A stretch of DNA of 64,000 bases from the NCBI RefSeq assembly GCF_040361335.1, contig NZ_APNM01000002.1, forward strand, positions 238,283 through 302,282. The letters are read 5' to 3'. The translations under genes were made by a program, and so were the position numbers. The DNA comes from APNM01 sp040361335 (lineage in GTDB: Bacteria; Pseudomonadota; Gammaproteobacteria; Nevskiales; Salinisphaeraceae). The notes below the pieces were generated by a model. The model searched no databases and was not told the origin of the DNA. It saw nothing but the letters and a program-made list of their open reading frames with translations. Positions 51,503 to 59,809 of this stretch are shown piece by piece. Within the stretch, counting starts at the first letter, position 1; each line of letters begins with the position of its first letter.

Positions 51503-52504
51503 TCAATCCGCCGGCCCGGCGCCCGCCGCGCCGAAACGCAGCGCCGGCACCGCGAAGCCCGCCGACCGGATCGCCGCGCACGCCCGTTCCAGTTTGCCGG
51601 GCGAATCCGCGAGCACCAGGCCGAGGTCGCCGCCGCCCGCGCCGGAGGGCTTGAATACCGCTCCGGCTTCCGCCGCCAGGGCGGCCAGGCGCGCGTGGGC
51701 GGGCAGCAGGATGGCCGCGCCCGCGGCGTCGCCCAGGGCGGCGAGGGCTTCCCGGTAGTCGTCGGCCGCGGTGACGAAGGCCGCCGCGTCGCCGGCGGCG
51801 AACGCATCGCGTCCGGCCTCGGCGAGCCGGCCTAGCCGGCCCATGTGCCGCTCGTAGCGGGCCGGCTCGGTCTCCCGCAGCCGCCGGACCGTCCCCACCA
51901 GGTCGCGGGTGTCGGCACCACCGCCCGTGACCACGGCCTCGGCGTGCAGGTCTCGCGGCCATGACAGGGGATACGGGTCGCGGCCGGCGGCGAAGTCCAC
52001 CACACCGCCATGTATTGCCGCGGCCACGTCGGCGCCGCTGCCGCTGCCGCCCTGGGCCTCGCGGTGGGCCGCGATCGCCAGCGCGCAGAGTTCGTTGGGG
52101 CCGGCGCGCAGCCCGCCCGCCGCCGCGAGGGCGGTGGTCAGCGCGGCCGCCACCGCCGCCGAGGCGCCCAGCCCCAGCTTGCCCTCGGGGCCGAAGAAGG
52201 CCCGGGTGTCCACCGTCACCGCCCGCGGCGGCAACTCGCAGTGCGCGGCCAGCGTCCGCCGCACGGCGTCGAACACCGCCGATCGCGCCATGCCGGCGCC
52301 GTCCAGGTCCGGCAGCGTGGCCAGCGACCACTCGGCGGCCGGGGCCAGACGGACCCGCGCGCGCCGGTCCACCGCGGCCACCAGGGCGGGGGCGCCCTCG
52401 AGCACGGCGTATTCGCCCAGGAGGAAGAGTTTCCCGGGGGCGTCGAACGCGGCTTGGCCGCGCGCCGTTTTCCGTTTTCCGTTTTCCGTTTTCCGGTCGG
52501 ACAC
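51503..52504 (-). CDS. mvaK2: Phosphomevalonate kinase (GHMP family)
   Basis: The 333-aa kinase converts mevalonate-5-phosphate to the diphosphate. Blocks: FDAPGKLFLLGEYAVLEGAPALVAAVDRRARV at the N-terminus, GKLGLGASAAVAAAL (ATP loop), EAQGGSGSGADVAAAIHGG and KPSGAGGGDLGLVLA near the end. The GTG at 52504 lies 2 nt after the mvaD stop, so translation is coupled. The first 14 codons (SDRKTENGKRKTARG) run through a (CGGAAAA)4 heptamer tract (52465-52496), so this N-terminal tail is not native to the family. A start downstream of it would need a non-standard codon. Confidence 0.88.
   Translation of the reverse strand: MSDRKTENGKRKTARGQAAFDAPGKLFLLGEYAVLEGAPALVAAVDRRARVRLAPAAEWSLATLPDLDGAGMARSAVFDAVRRTLAAHCELPPRAVTVDTRAFFGPEGKLGLGASAAVAAALTTALAAAGGLRAGPNELCALAIAAHREAQGGSGSGADVAAAIHGGVVDFAAGRDPYPLSWPRDLHAEAVVTGGGADTRDLVGTVRRLRETEPARYERHMGRLGRLAEAGRDAFAAGDAAAFVTAADDYREALAALGDAAGAAILLPAHARLAALAAEAGAVFKPSGAGGGDLGLVLADSPGKLERACAAIRSAGFAVPALRFGAAGAGPAD
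52465..52496. repeat. Heptanucleotide tandem repeat (CCGTTTT)4 in the phosphomevalonate kinase start region
   Basis: Four perfect units run from 52465 to 52492 and are followed by CCGG. Read on the coding (minus) strand it is CGGAAAA. It encodes residues about 4-13 of the kinase. A gain or loss of one unit shifts the frame. Confidence 0.9.
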
Positions 52505-52506
52505 GA

Positions 52507-53487
52507 TCAGGCGGAGTCGAGGGTGTCCGGCTCGATGGTATGGGCGCCGCGACCGAGGCCGCTGGTGCGGGTGGCGGCGACGCCGGGGACGCTTGCCAGG
52601 GCGGCGGCGACGCGGTCGGCGTCCGCCGGATCGCAGATCGCCTTGACCTGGGGGCCGGCGTCCACGGTGGCGTAAACCGGCAGGCCGTCGGCGCGCAGGC
52701 CGCGGATGGTGTCCAGCAGGGCCAGGGTCGTCGGCCGCCAGTAGATCAGGCCGGGCCGGGCGGCGAGCATGGCGCCGTGCATGGCCAGGCAGTTGGATTC
52801 CGCCAGTTCGCCCACGGCGGTCAGGTCGCGGGCCGCTATCGCCTCGCGCATTGTCGGCAGGTCCGCGGCGACGGTATCCAGCCAGGCCCGGTAATAGGGT
52901 GAGGTGGCGGCGGTATGGCGCATGCCCTCGGTGGAGCCGATCTCCTTGGCGCCGGCGTCCACGATCGCGATCACCACCGCCAGCGGCCAGTCTTCCGGAG
53001 GCAGCAGCGGTACCGCATGCGGATCCTCGCCCTCGGCCCGCATCTCGGCGAAGCCGCCGAAGATCGAGCGTGCCGCCGAGCCCGAGCCGCGGCGGGCCAA
53101 GGCCGACAGCGCCGCGTCGTCGAAGGTCAGGCCCGCGGCCCGGGTGGCGGCCAGGGCCAGGGCGGCGAAGCCCGAGGCCGAGGAGGCGAGCCCGGCGCCG
53201 GTGGGGAAGTCGTTGCGGGAGACCACCTCGGCACGGGTATCGATGCCGGCGCGTTCGCGCACCAGGTCGAGGAAGGCGACGACCCGTGCGTCGTTCCCGC
53301 CGCCGGCCAGGCGGATGTCGTCCGCGGCCAGGCCCGGATCGAAGCGCACCCGCGTCTCGCTGGTCAGGGCGTCCAGGGTGATCGAGATCGAGCCGGCCGC
53401 CGGCCGGTTGCCGGGGCCGTCGCGTTTGCCCCAGTACTTCACCAGGGCGATGTTGGCGTGGGCGCGCGCCGCGCAGACGTGTTCCAT
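52507..53487 (-). CDS. mvaD: Diphosphomevalonate decarboxylase
   Basis: The 326-aa GHMP enzyme makes IPP by ATP-dependent decarboxylation of mevalonate diphosphate. Markers: HANIALVKYWGKRD at the start, SISITLDAL, FPTGAGLASSASGFAALALA (ATP loop), GSGSAARSIFGGF and TVDAGPQVKAIC near the end, with the catalytic Asp in VDAG. First gene of the leftward mevalonate operon, divergent from mvaS. Confidence 0.94.
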   Translation of the reverse strand: MEHVCAARAHANIALVKYWGKRDGPGNRPAAGSISITLDALTSETRVRFDPGLAADDIRLAGGGNDARVVAFLDLVRERAGIDTRAEVVSRNDFPTGAGLASSASGFAALALAATRAAGLTFDDAALSALARRGSGSAARSIFGGFAEMRAEGEDPHAVPLLPPEDWPLAVVIAIVDAGAKEIGSTEGMRHTAATSPYYRAWLDTVAADLPTMREAIAARDLTAVGELAESNCLAMHGAMLAARPGLIYWRPTTLALLDTIRGLRADGLPVYATVDAGPQVKAICDPADADRVAAALASVPGVAATRTSGLGRGAHTIEPDTLDSA

Positions 53488-53570
53488 GACGGCGCGATGT
53501 TACCGCGAGCGGGGCAGTAGCGTCTGTTACCATTGCCCGCCGTTGCGCGCCGTCCGGCGGACGGCGCGTC

Positions 53571-53649
53571 GTTTCCGGTTTCGAGTTTCCGGTCCGGCGG
53601 CGCTGCGCCGGGGGACGGCAGGGAAGCGATCTGGAAACCGGAAACCGCG
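53571..53649. repeat. Inverted repeat (GTTTCCGGTTTC / GAAACCGGAAAC) in the mvaD-mvaS intergenic region
   Basis: The left arm GTTTCCGGTTTCGAGTTTCC (53571-53590) and right arm GGAAACCGGAAACCGCGAAC (53633-53652 region) are inverse copies. A GC hairpin GCGCCGTCC / GGACGGCGC precedes it (53547-53567). The unit resembles the GTTTCG flank of family B and the CCGTTTT tract at 52465. Confidence 0.75.
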
Positions 53650-53674
53650 AACTGGAACTCAAGGAAGACAGCCC

Positions 53675-55132
53675 ATGCCCGGATTCAGCGGTTTCGCCCT
53701 GTACACGCCCCGTTATCGCGTCGACCTCTCGCACTGGTGCGAGTGGCGCGGCCAGCCGCGCGAGAAGGTGCATGCCGTGATCGGCGACGGCTTCCGGGTG
53801 TGCGGGCCGGACGAGGATGTCTACAGCATGGCGGCGACCGCCGCCCTGCGGCTGATCGAGGCCTACGACCTGGATCCGGCCCGCATCGGTTACCTGGCCC
53901 TGGGTACCGAATCCAGCGCCGACAACGCCGCCGGCGCGGTGATCGTGCGCGGTCTGCTCGACGAAGCCCTGACCGCGACCGGCCGCGGTCCGCTGGCCCG
54001 GGACTGCGAGGTCCCGGAGTTCAAGCAGGCCTGCCTGGGCGGGCTGTACGCGGCGAAGGGCGCCCTGCGTTACCTGGGCGCGGACGGCTGCGGCCGCCAG
54101 GCGATCGCGATCGCCGCGGACATCGCCGAATACGAACCCGAGTCCTCCGGCGAGCCGACCCAGGGCGCCGGGGCGGTGGCGATGCTGCTGGAGGCCGAGC
54201 CGCGCCTGCTCGATGTCGACCTGGGCGCGGCGGGCACCGCCAGCGCCTACCGGTTGGCGGATTTCCGCAAGCCGGTCTCGCGTTTCTGCGACCGGCGGCC
54301 CGGCGCCGCCGGCCGGGTGCCGGATTATCCGGTGTTCAACGGCGGCTTCTCCACGGATTGCTATGTCGACGCCGTGCGCCACGCCGTGACGGCGCTGGCG
54401 GACAAGCGTCACCAGACCCTGTGGGACGCGGTCACCGACTGGGACGCGGTGTTGCTGCACCGTCCGTATCACCGCATGCCGCGCAACGCCTGGGGCATGC
54501 TCTACCTGTTCGCCCTGGCCGCCGAGGGCCGACCGGCGCTGGCCCACGCGGCGGAGGCCGCCGGCGTCGACGCCGGGGCGCTGCAGGCCGAGCTGAGTGC
54601 GGTCGTCGATCTGGCGGAACGGGCCCGCGAGGGGCGTGCCAACGCGCCGACCTGGCCGCTGGCGCAGTCGGTGCTGCGGCGGCTGCGCGACGATCCGGCT
54701 TTCGTCGAGCACGTGACCGACCGGATGGCGCCCGGCGACGAACGGATGCGGGAATTGGGCAATCTCTACACGGCGGCCCTGCCGGCCTGGCTGGCCGCCG
54801 CGCTGACGGCGGCCGCGGAGGCGGGAACGGATATCGCCGGCGAGCGCTGGCTGGCCGCGGGCTACGGCAGCGGCGACGCCGCCGAGGCCTGGCCGTTACG
54901 GGTGGTGCCGGGTTGGCGGGAGGCGGCCGGCCGCATCGGTCTCGACGCGGCCCTGGCGGGCGCCGTGGACCTGGACCGCGAGCAATACGCGATCCTGCAC
55001 GCCGGCGGGGCGCCGGCGGGCTTGGCCGGTGACGGCGGTCGCCGCTTCGCCGTCGCCGCGGTGGGCGAGCGCGACACGGCCGACTTCACCGACCGCGGGG
55101 TCGTGTATCACCGTTATGTGACGGCTCAGTAG
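53675..55132 (+). CDS. mvaS: Hydroxymethylglutaryl-CoA synthase
   Basis: The 485-aa thiolase-fold enzyme condenses acetyl-CoA and acetoacetyl-CoA, the committed step of the mevalonate route. The catalytic residues are visible: Glu79 in GTESS, Cys120 in FKQACLGGLYA and His262 in LHRPYHRMPRN (Arg replaces the usual Lys of HxPxxKM). YASG-type ending blocks (AAGYGSGDAAEA) are present. The protein is longer than Staphylococcus MvaS (388 aa), closer to the eukaryotic-like and myxobacterial group. AAGGAAG is 8 nt before the ATG. It is divergent from the rest of the pathway. Confidence 0.9.
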   Translation: MPGFSGFALYTPRYRVDLSHWCEWRGQPREKVHAVIGDGFRVCGPDEDVYSMAATAALRLIEAYDLDPARIGYLALGTESSADNAAGAVIVRGLLDEALTATGRGPLARDCEVPEFKQACLGGLYAAKGALRYLGADGCGRQAIAIAADIAEYEPESSGEPTQGAGAVAMLLEAEPRLLDVDLGAAGTASAYRLADFRKPVSRFCDRRPGAAGRVPDYPVFNGGFSTDCYVDAVRHAVTALADKRHQTLWDAVTDWDAVLLHRPYHRMPRNAWGMLYLFALAAEGRPALAHAAEAAGVDAGALQAELSAVVDLAERAREGRANAPTWPLAQSVLRRLRDDPAFVEHVTDRMAPGDERMRELGNLYTAALPAWLAAALTAAAEAGTDIAGERWLAAGYGSGDAAEAWPLRVVPGWREAAGRIGLDAALAGAVDLDREQYAILHAGGAPAGLAGDGGRRFAVAAVGERDTADFTDRGVVYHRYVTAQ

Positions 55133-55428
55133 AGCAGTCGCTCGATCTCGTCCACGGGATCGCCGTCCTGGCCGTGCAGCCAGTCGGCGTCGAGGTCCTC
55201 GCGGTCGGCGTCGAAGGCGCCGGACCAGTCCTCGGGCTGCGCCGATTCCGCCAGGGGCATCTGGGTCCAGGCGTCGAAGTCGAACTCTTCCACGGTGCCG
55301 TCGAAGTACTGGACCTCGATGGTGCCGCCGGCCTGGTCGAACGCGACCACCTCGAAGCGCTCGCCGGTCTCCAGATCCTCGAACCAATCGCCGATCTCGA
55401 TCTCGCGCAACGATCGTCCCATGACCAC
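55126..55428 (-). CDS. DUF6763-type small acidic protein
   Basis: A 100-aa protein with SLREIEIGDWFEDLETGERFEVVAFDQAGGTIEVQYFDGTVEEFDFDAW, a pattern I recall as DUF6763 in gammaproteobacteria. The C-terminal half is very acidic (GAFDADREDLDADWLHG). No enzyme motif is seen. An ATG two codons in is an alternative start. Its stop overlaps the mvaS stop region by 7 bp in convergent orientation. The 261-bp gap beyond it (55429-55689) holds no gene. Confidence 0.65.
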   Translation of the reverse strand: MVMGRSLREIEIGDWFEDLETGERFEVVAFDQAGGTIEVQYFDGTVEEFDFDAWTQMPLAESAQPEDWSGAFDADREDLDADWLHGQDGDPVDEIERLLY

Positions 55429-55689
55429 CTCCTCCGTCTACGGACGGCTCGTTTGTCGGGACATGTCCAGCTATAGGACGGATGTGCGCGAATGGCAATA
55501 GCGGTTACCGCGCGTTCGGCGTAACCGACTGAAATAGAGGAAAAAAAGCGCAATATCACGGTTCACGGCCGCTATGCGTGCCCGGTGTCCGTAAACCCGG
55601 GCGGGACCAGTGTCTTACGCCGCGAAGTTCACGTGCCATCCGCCGTTCGCGTGCGCCCGCCCGCGCGCACGCGCGCTCCTGCGCGTCTT

Positions 55690-56730
55690 TTAAGGGCAGG
55701 GATTCGGATGCGATTCGTGGATGCCCTCGATCTCGGCCAGGATCTCGTCGTCCAGGTCGATGTCGATGCTGGCGATATCGCTGCGGAGCTGGTCCATGGT
55801 GGTGGCGCCGACCAGATTGCTGGCGAGGAAGCTGCGGGAATTGACGTAGGCCAGGGCCATTTGCGCCGGGTCCAGGCCGTTGTCGCGGGCGAGCTCGACG
55901 TAGGCACGCGCGGCGCGTTCGCCGGCCTGGGTGTTGTAGCGGGTGAAGCGGTCGAACAGCGTCAGACGTGCGTCCTTCGGCGCGGCACCGTCCAGATACT
56001 TGCCGCTGAGCACCCCGAAGGCCAGGGGCGAGTAGGCCAGCAGCGGCACCCGCTCGCGGTGCGCGCACTCGGCCAGGCCGACCTCGAAGCTGCGATTCAG
56101 CAGCGAGTAGGGGTTCTGGATCGAGACGATACGCGGCAGGTTCCGGGTCTCCGCCAGGTGCAGGTAGCGCATCAGGCCCCAGGGCGTTTCGTTGGAGATG
56201 CCCAGGAAGCGTACTTTGCCGGACGCGACCAGCTCGGCGGCTTCTTCCAGGGTCTCTTCCAGCGCGATCTCGTCCTCGGCCGGCTTGTGGGTGTAGCCCA
56301 GGCGGCCGAAGAAGTTGGTGCGGCGGTCGGGCCAGTGGATCTGGTAGAGATCGACGTAGTCGGTGCGCAGGCGCCGGAGGCTGGCCTCCAGCGCGGTGCG
56401 GAGCTGGCCCCGGCCCGGCCGGGTCTCCTGGCCGTCGCGAATCCAGGTCATCTCGCTGCGGCCGGTGGCCTTGGTGGCCAGGATGATGTCTTCGCGCCGG
56501 CCGTGGCGCGCCAGCCAGGAACCGATGTATTCCTCGGTCCGGCCCTGGGTCTCGGCCCGCGGCGGCACGGGGTACATCTCGGCGGTATCGATGAAATTCA
56601 CGCCCTGGCTCAGGGCGTAATCGATCTGCTCGTGGGCATCGGCCTCGGTGTTCTGCTGGCCGAAGGTCATGGTGCCCAGGCCGATGACGCTGACGTTGAG
56701 ACCGCTGGATCCGAGGGGGCGGTATTTCAT
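55690..56730 (-). CDS. Aldo/keto reductase (Tas-like)
   Basis: The 346-aa NADPH-dependent reductase has GLGTMTFGQQN, the tetrad residues Asp/Tyr in DTAEMYPVPP, Lys in ATKATG and His in QIHWPDR. RFLGISNETPWGLMRYL and FLASNLVGATTMDQLRSDI also match the E. coli Tas subgroup (MYPVPP is a Tas hallmark). Substrate unknown. The ATG overlaps the prk stop by 4 bp (coupled), which may simply reflect genome compaction. A longer open frame covering prk was rejected. Confidence 0.88.
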   Translation of the reverse strand: MKYRPLGSSGLNVSVIGLGTMTFGQQNTEADAHEQIDYALSQGVNFIDTAEMYPVPPRAETQGRTEEYIGSWLARHGRREDIILATKATGRSEMTWIRDGQETRPGRGQLRTALEASLRRLRTDYVDLYQIHWPDRRTNFFGRLGYTHKPAEDEIALEETLEEAAELVASGKVRFLGISNETPWGLMRYLHLAETRNLPRIVSIQNPYSLLNRSFEVGLAECAHRERVPLLAYSPLAFGVLSGKYLDGAAPKDARLTLFDRFTRYNTQAGERAARAYVELARDNGLDPAQMALAYVNSRSFLASNLVGATTMDQLRSDIASIDIDLDDEILAEIEGIHESHPNPCP

Positions 56731-57656
56731 CGCTTGCTCTTCCGTCCTCTGCCTTTGCCGCGCGTGGCGCGATCGGTGTGCGGGCTGTGCGGCCGGGCCG
56801 CCAACAGCATTTCGATGATCGGACCGATGATGATCTCGATGGCCATGCGCATCTTGTTGCCCGGCACCACCAGGGTATTGGGCCGCGACATGAACGAGTC
56901 CCGGATCATGGTCAGCAGGTAGGGAAAGTCCACCGGCCAGGCCCGGGGCTCGCGGAAACGGATCACCACCATGGACTCGTCCGCGTTGGGCACGTCGCGG
57001 GCGATGAAGGGATTCGAGGTGTCCACCAGCGGCACCCGCTGGAAGTTGATGTCCGTGCGCGAGAACTGCGGCGTGATGTAGCGCACGTAGTCCGGCATCC
57101 GGCGCAGGATGGTGCGGGCCACGTCCTCGGGGGCATAGCCGCGTTCGTCGGTGTCGCGCCGGATCTTCTGGATCCATTCCAGGTTGATCGTGGGCACCAC
57201 GCCGACCATCAGGTCGACGTGCTGGGCGATGTCCACCTGGTCGGTGACCGCGCCGCCATGCAGGCCCTCGTACATGAGGACCTCGGTGTCGTCCGGGATC
57301 GCTTGCCATTCGGTGAAGGTGCCCGGACGCTGACCGAACTCGGCGGCCTCGATCTCGTCGTGCAGGTAGCGCCGGGTCATGCCCCGGCCGCTGTCGCCGT
57401 ATTGGCTGAACAGCTCTTCCAGCTTGTCCAGGTGGTTGGCGGCGGGTCCGAAGTGCGAAAAGTTCTCGCCCCGGATGGTGGCGCGTTTGACGGCCTCGGC
57501 CATTTCCTCGCGGTCATAGGCGTGGAAGGCGTCGCCGTCGATGAAGGCCGGTTTGACGTCGAGCCGGTGGAAGATGTGCTCGAATGCCACCCGGGCGGTG
57601 GAGGTGCCCGCCCCGGAGGAGCCGGTGACCGCGATGATGGGGTGTTGTGCCGACAT
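56727..57656 (-). CDS. prk: Phosphoribulokinase
   Basis: The 309-aa enzyme phosphorylates ribulose-5-phosphate to ribulose-1,5-bisphosphate, a reaction specific to the Calvin cycle. The class I (proteobacterial) pattern is clear: P-loop AVTGSSGAGTSTA, FIDGDAFHAYDREEM, ENFSHFGPAANH, YEGLHGG and PTINLEWIQKIRRD. The C-terminus has a basic tail RGKGRGRKSKR. AGGGA precedes the ATG. The adjacent genes (aldo-keto reductase downstream, trmB upstream) are not Calvin-cycle genes, so prk is away from any RuBisCO operon. Confidence 0.95.
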   Translation of the reverse strand: MSAQHPIIAVTGSSGAGTSTARVAFEHIFHRLDVKPAFIDGDAFHAYDREEMAEAVKRATIRGENFSHFGPAANHLDKLEELFSQYGDSGRGMTRRYLHDEIEAAEFGQRPGTFTEWQAIPDDTEVLMYEGLHGGAVTDQVDIAQHVDLMVGVVPTINLEWIQKIRRDTDERGYAPEDVARTILRRMPDYVRYITPQFSRTDINFQRVPLVDTSNPFIARDVPNADESMVVIRFREPRAWPVDFPYLLTMIRDSFMSRPNTLVVPGNKMRMAIEIIIGPIIEMLLAARPHSPHTDRATRGKGRGRKSKR

Positions 57657-57730
57657 AGCTTTCCCTGGAAAGCGCCCGGGGGCGTCTCTCCCGACCCTCG
57701 CTTGCGTCTGGACAGCCCCTTAGCGTCGCT

Positions 57731-58417
57731 TCAAACGCGCCGATACGCAAGGTCGCGCACGGCGTGGCCCTTGCGCAGGCCGCGCGACTCGAAGCGGGTG
57801 CCGGGGCGCGGCGGGTCGCTCACGAAGCCGTCCGTGTCGCCGACATTCTCGAAGGCCGGGTGCGGGTCCAGGACCTCGCGCATCCACTCGGCATAGTTCG
57901 CCCAGTCCGTGGCCAGCCGCCAGAGGCCGCCGGGCTTGAGCACCCGGGCGACGGCGTCGGCGAAGGCCGGCTGCACCAGGCGGCGCTTGTGGTGGCGCTT
58001 CTTGGGCCAGGGGTCGGGGAAGTAGAGCAGCACGGTATCCAGGCTGGCCGCCGGCACCGCCCGCGCCAGGACCTCGACGGCGTCGGCGCAGAACACCCGC
58101 ACGTTGTCGAGATCACGGTCGCGCAGCTCGCCCAGCAGCCGGCCGACGCCGCTGCGGTAGACCTCGATGCCAAGGAAGTCTTCGTCCGGATGGCGCTCGG
58201 CCAATTCGGCCAGCACCTCGCCGGCGCCGAACCCGATCTCCAGGTTGCGCGGCGCGGACCGCCCGAACACCGCGTCCCAGTCGAACGGCCCGTCCCCGAT
58301 CTCAAGGCCGTAGTGCGGCCAGAGGGTGTCCAGATTGCGCTGCTGGCCCGGCGTCAGGCGGCCCTCGCGGCGCACGAAGCTGCGGATTCGGCGGTTGTGC
58401 GTAGAGGCCGTGCTCAT
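57731..58417 (-). CDS. trmB: tRNA (guanine-N7)-methyltransferase
   Basis: The 228-aa SAM-dependent enzyme methylates G46 of tRNA. Motifs: LEIGFGAGEVLAELAE (SAM site), FLGIEVYRSGVGRLL, LLYFPDPWPKKRHHKRRLVQ (the TrmB signature) and TRFESRGLRKGHAV. The ATG at 58417 was chosen; a GTG upstream lies inside a family A repeat. It leads towards prk with a 74-bp gap containing the small inverted repeat GCTTTCC / GGAAAGC. Confidence 0.94.
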   Translation of the reverse strand: MSTASTHNRRIRSFVRREGRLTPGQQRNLDTLWPHYGLEIGDGPFDWDAVFGRSAPRNLEIGFGAGEVLAELAERHPDEDFLGIEVYRSGVGRLLGELRDRDLDNVRVFCADAVEVLARAVPAASLDTVLLYFPDPWPKKRHHKRRLVQPAFADAVARVLKPGGLWRLATDWANYAEWMREVLDPHPAFENVGDTDGFVSDPPRPGTRFESRGLRKGHAVRDLAYRRV

Positions 58418-58426
58418 TAACGCAAT

Positions 58427-58567
58427 GACCACAGAGGCGCACAGAGGCGCACAGAGATAAAAAACGGTTTCAAGACAGGAAAGGGCGCGAATGATTTCCT
58501 GCCGTCCCTGCTATTCAAGAACAACATTGTTCTTTCCTCTGCGCGCCTCTGTGCGCCTCTGTGGTTA
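58427..58567. repeat. Inverted-repeat family A, copy 8
   Basis: The left arm ACCACAGAGGCGCACAGAGG begins at 58429 and the right arm ends CTCTGTGCGCCTCTGTGGTT (58566). It fills the thiG-trmB spacer and could end thiG transcription or separate the two units. Confidence 0.84.
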
Positions 58568-58577
58568 GTTTCTGAAG

Positions 58578-59387
58578 CTAGAACGGCAGGTCCGTCAGTG
58601 GGGAGGAAGCCGAGGCGTGGCGGCGGCGGGGCATGCGGCCGGCGAGATAGGCCTGCCGGCCGGCGATCACGGCATGGCGCATGGCCGAGGCCATCAGCAC
58701 GGGGTTCTTGGCTTCGGCGATGGCGGTGTTCATGAGCACGCCGTCGCAGCCCAGCTCCATCGCCACGGCGGCATCCGAGGCGGTGCCCACGCCGGCGTCC
58801 ACCAATACCGGCACGCCGGCGTTCTCGACGATGCTGAGGATGTTGTACTTGTTCTGGATGCCCAGGCCGGAGCCGATGGGGGCGGCCAGGGGCATGACCG
58901 CGACGCAGCCGATCTCCTCCAGCCGGCGGGCGGCGATGGGGTCGTCGTTGCAGTAGACCATAACCTCGAAGCCGTCGGCGACCAGGGTCTCGGCGGCGGC
59001 GAGGGTGGCGGGCATGTCGGGGTACAGGGTCTTGGGGTCGCCCAGGACCTCCAGCTTGACCAGGTTGTGGCCGTCCAGCAGTTCGCGCGCCAGGCGGCAG
59101 GTGCGCACCGCGTCCTCGGCGGTGAAGCAGCCGGCGGTGTTGGGCAGGATGGTGAAGCGCGCCGGATCGACCACGTCCAGCAGGTTGGGCTCGTCCGGGT
59201 CCTGACCGATGTTGGTCCGCCGGATGGCCACGGTCACGATCTCCGCCCCGGCGGCGGCGATGGCCTCGCCGGTCTGGGTCAGGTCGCGGTACTTGCCGGT
59301 GCCCACCAGCAGCCGCGAGCCGTAGCGGCGGCCCGCCACGATCAGGACATCGTCGGGATCTGCGATTGCGCTTGCGGTTTCGGCCAT
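58578..59387 (-). CDS. thiG: Thiazole synthase
   Basis: The 269-aa TIM-barrel enzyme forms the thiazole phosphate of thiamine from DXP, dehydroglycine and ThiS thiocarboxylate. Markers: SRLLVGTGKYRD, VTVAIRRTNIGQ, LPNTAGC, the Schiff-base Lys in VKLEVLGDPKTLYPD, and VDAGVGTASDAAVAMELGCDGVLMNTAIA. Immediately downstream of thiS (19 bp), the common thiS-thiG pair. thiE, thiF, thiH and thiO are not nearby. Confidence 0.95.
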   Translation of the reverse strand: MAETASAIADPDDVLIVAGRRYGSRLLVGTGKYRDLTQTGEAIAAAGAEIVTVAIRRTNIGQDPDEPNLLDVVDPARFTILPNTAGCFTAEDAVRTCRLARELLDGHNLVKLEVLGDPKTLYPDMPATLAAAETLVADGFEVMVYCNDDPIAARRLEEIGCVAVMPLAAPIGSGLGIQNKYNILSIVENAGVPVLVDAGVGTASDAAVAMELGCDGVLMNTAIAEAKNPVLMASAMRHAVIAGRQAYLAGRMPRRRHASASSPLTDLPF

Positions 59388-59406
59388 GCTCTTTCCGGGG
59401 ATGCGT

Positions 59407-59613
59407 TCAGGGGGTGCCGCCGCCGATCGCGTGCACGATCTCCACGCGGTCGCCGTCGGCGAGTCGGCGCGATTCCCGCTCGCCGCGCGGCACGATCTCG
59501 CCGTTGTGCTCGATCGCCAGCCGGCGGCCGTCCAGGCCCAGTTCCGCCACCAGTTCGGCCAGCGTCTGGACGCCGTCGAACTGCCGGGTTTCGCCGTTGA
59601 GCCGGATATTCAT
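59407..59613 (-). CDS. thiS: Sulfur carrier protein ThiS with two extra C-terminal residues
   Basis: The 68-aa ubiquitin-like carrier starts MNIRLNGETRQFDGVQTLAELVAELGL and contains IEHNGEIVPRGE and GDRVEIVHAIGGG. Family members normally end at the Gly-Gly that is adenylated by ThiF. Here the reading frame continues with Thr-Pro before TGA, so the active diglycine is not terminal. Either the tail is trimmed by a protease or the protein is not a normal thiamine carrier. The ATG at 59613 was preferred because it restores the MNIxLNGE start. Confidence 0.88.
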   Translation of the reverse strand: MNIRLNGETRQFDGVQTLAELVAELGLDGRRLAIEHNGEIVPRGERESRRLADGDRVEIVHAIGGGTP

Positions 59614-59809
59614 GCTGTCGCGGGAGCGGTGATTCAAAGGCCGGGTCCGTCGGACTGGACCCGATGCTTTAGGATACCTTGTACGAGGGATGCTGACGAG
59701 GCTCGCCCGCCCGAGGGGCGGCCGTCAGGCGGACACCGGCGGGGCCGGCGAACGCGCGGCCCGCGCCGCTGTCGATAACCGACGCAGTACAAATAGGACA
59801 GGCAACGCT

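Noticed and set aside
51503..54712. Very long frame of over 1000 codons covering phosphomevalonate kinase, mvaD and part of mvaS
   Set aside because: Only the last third matches a protein family. The rest is out-of-frame reading of GC-rich genes.
59614..59809. TPP riboswitch upstream of thiS
   Set aside because: No conserved CTGAGA or related thi-box core was found on the minus strand; only a simple hairpin GGGTCC / GGACCC is visible.
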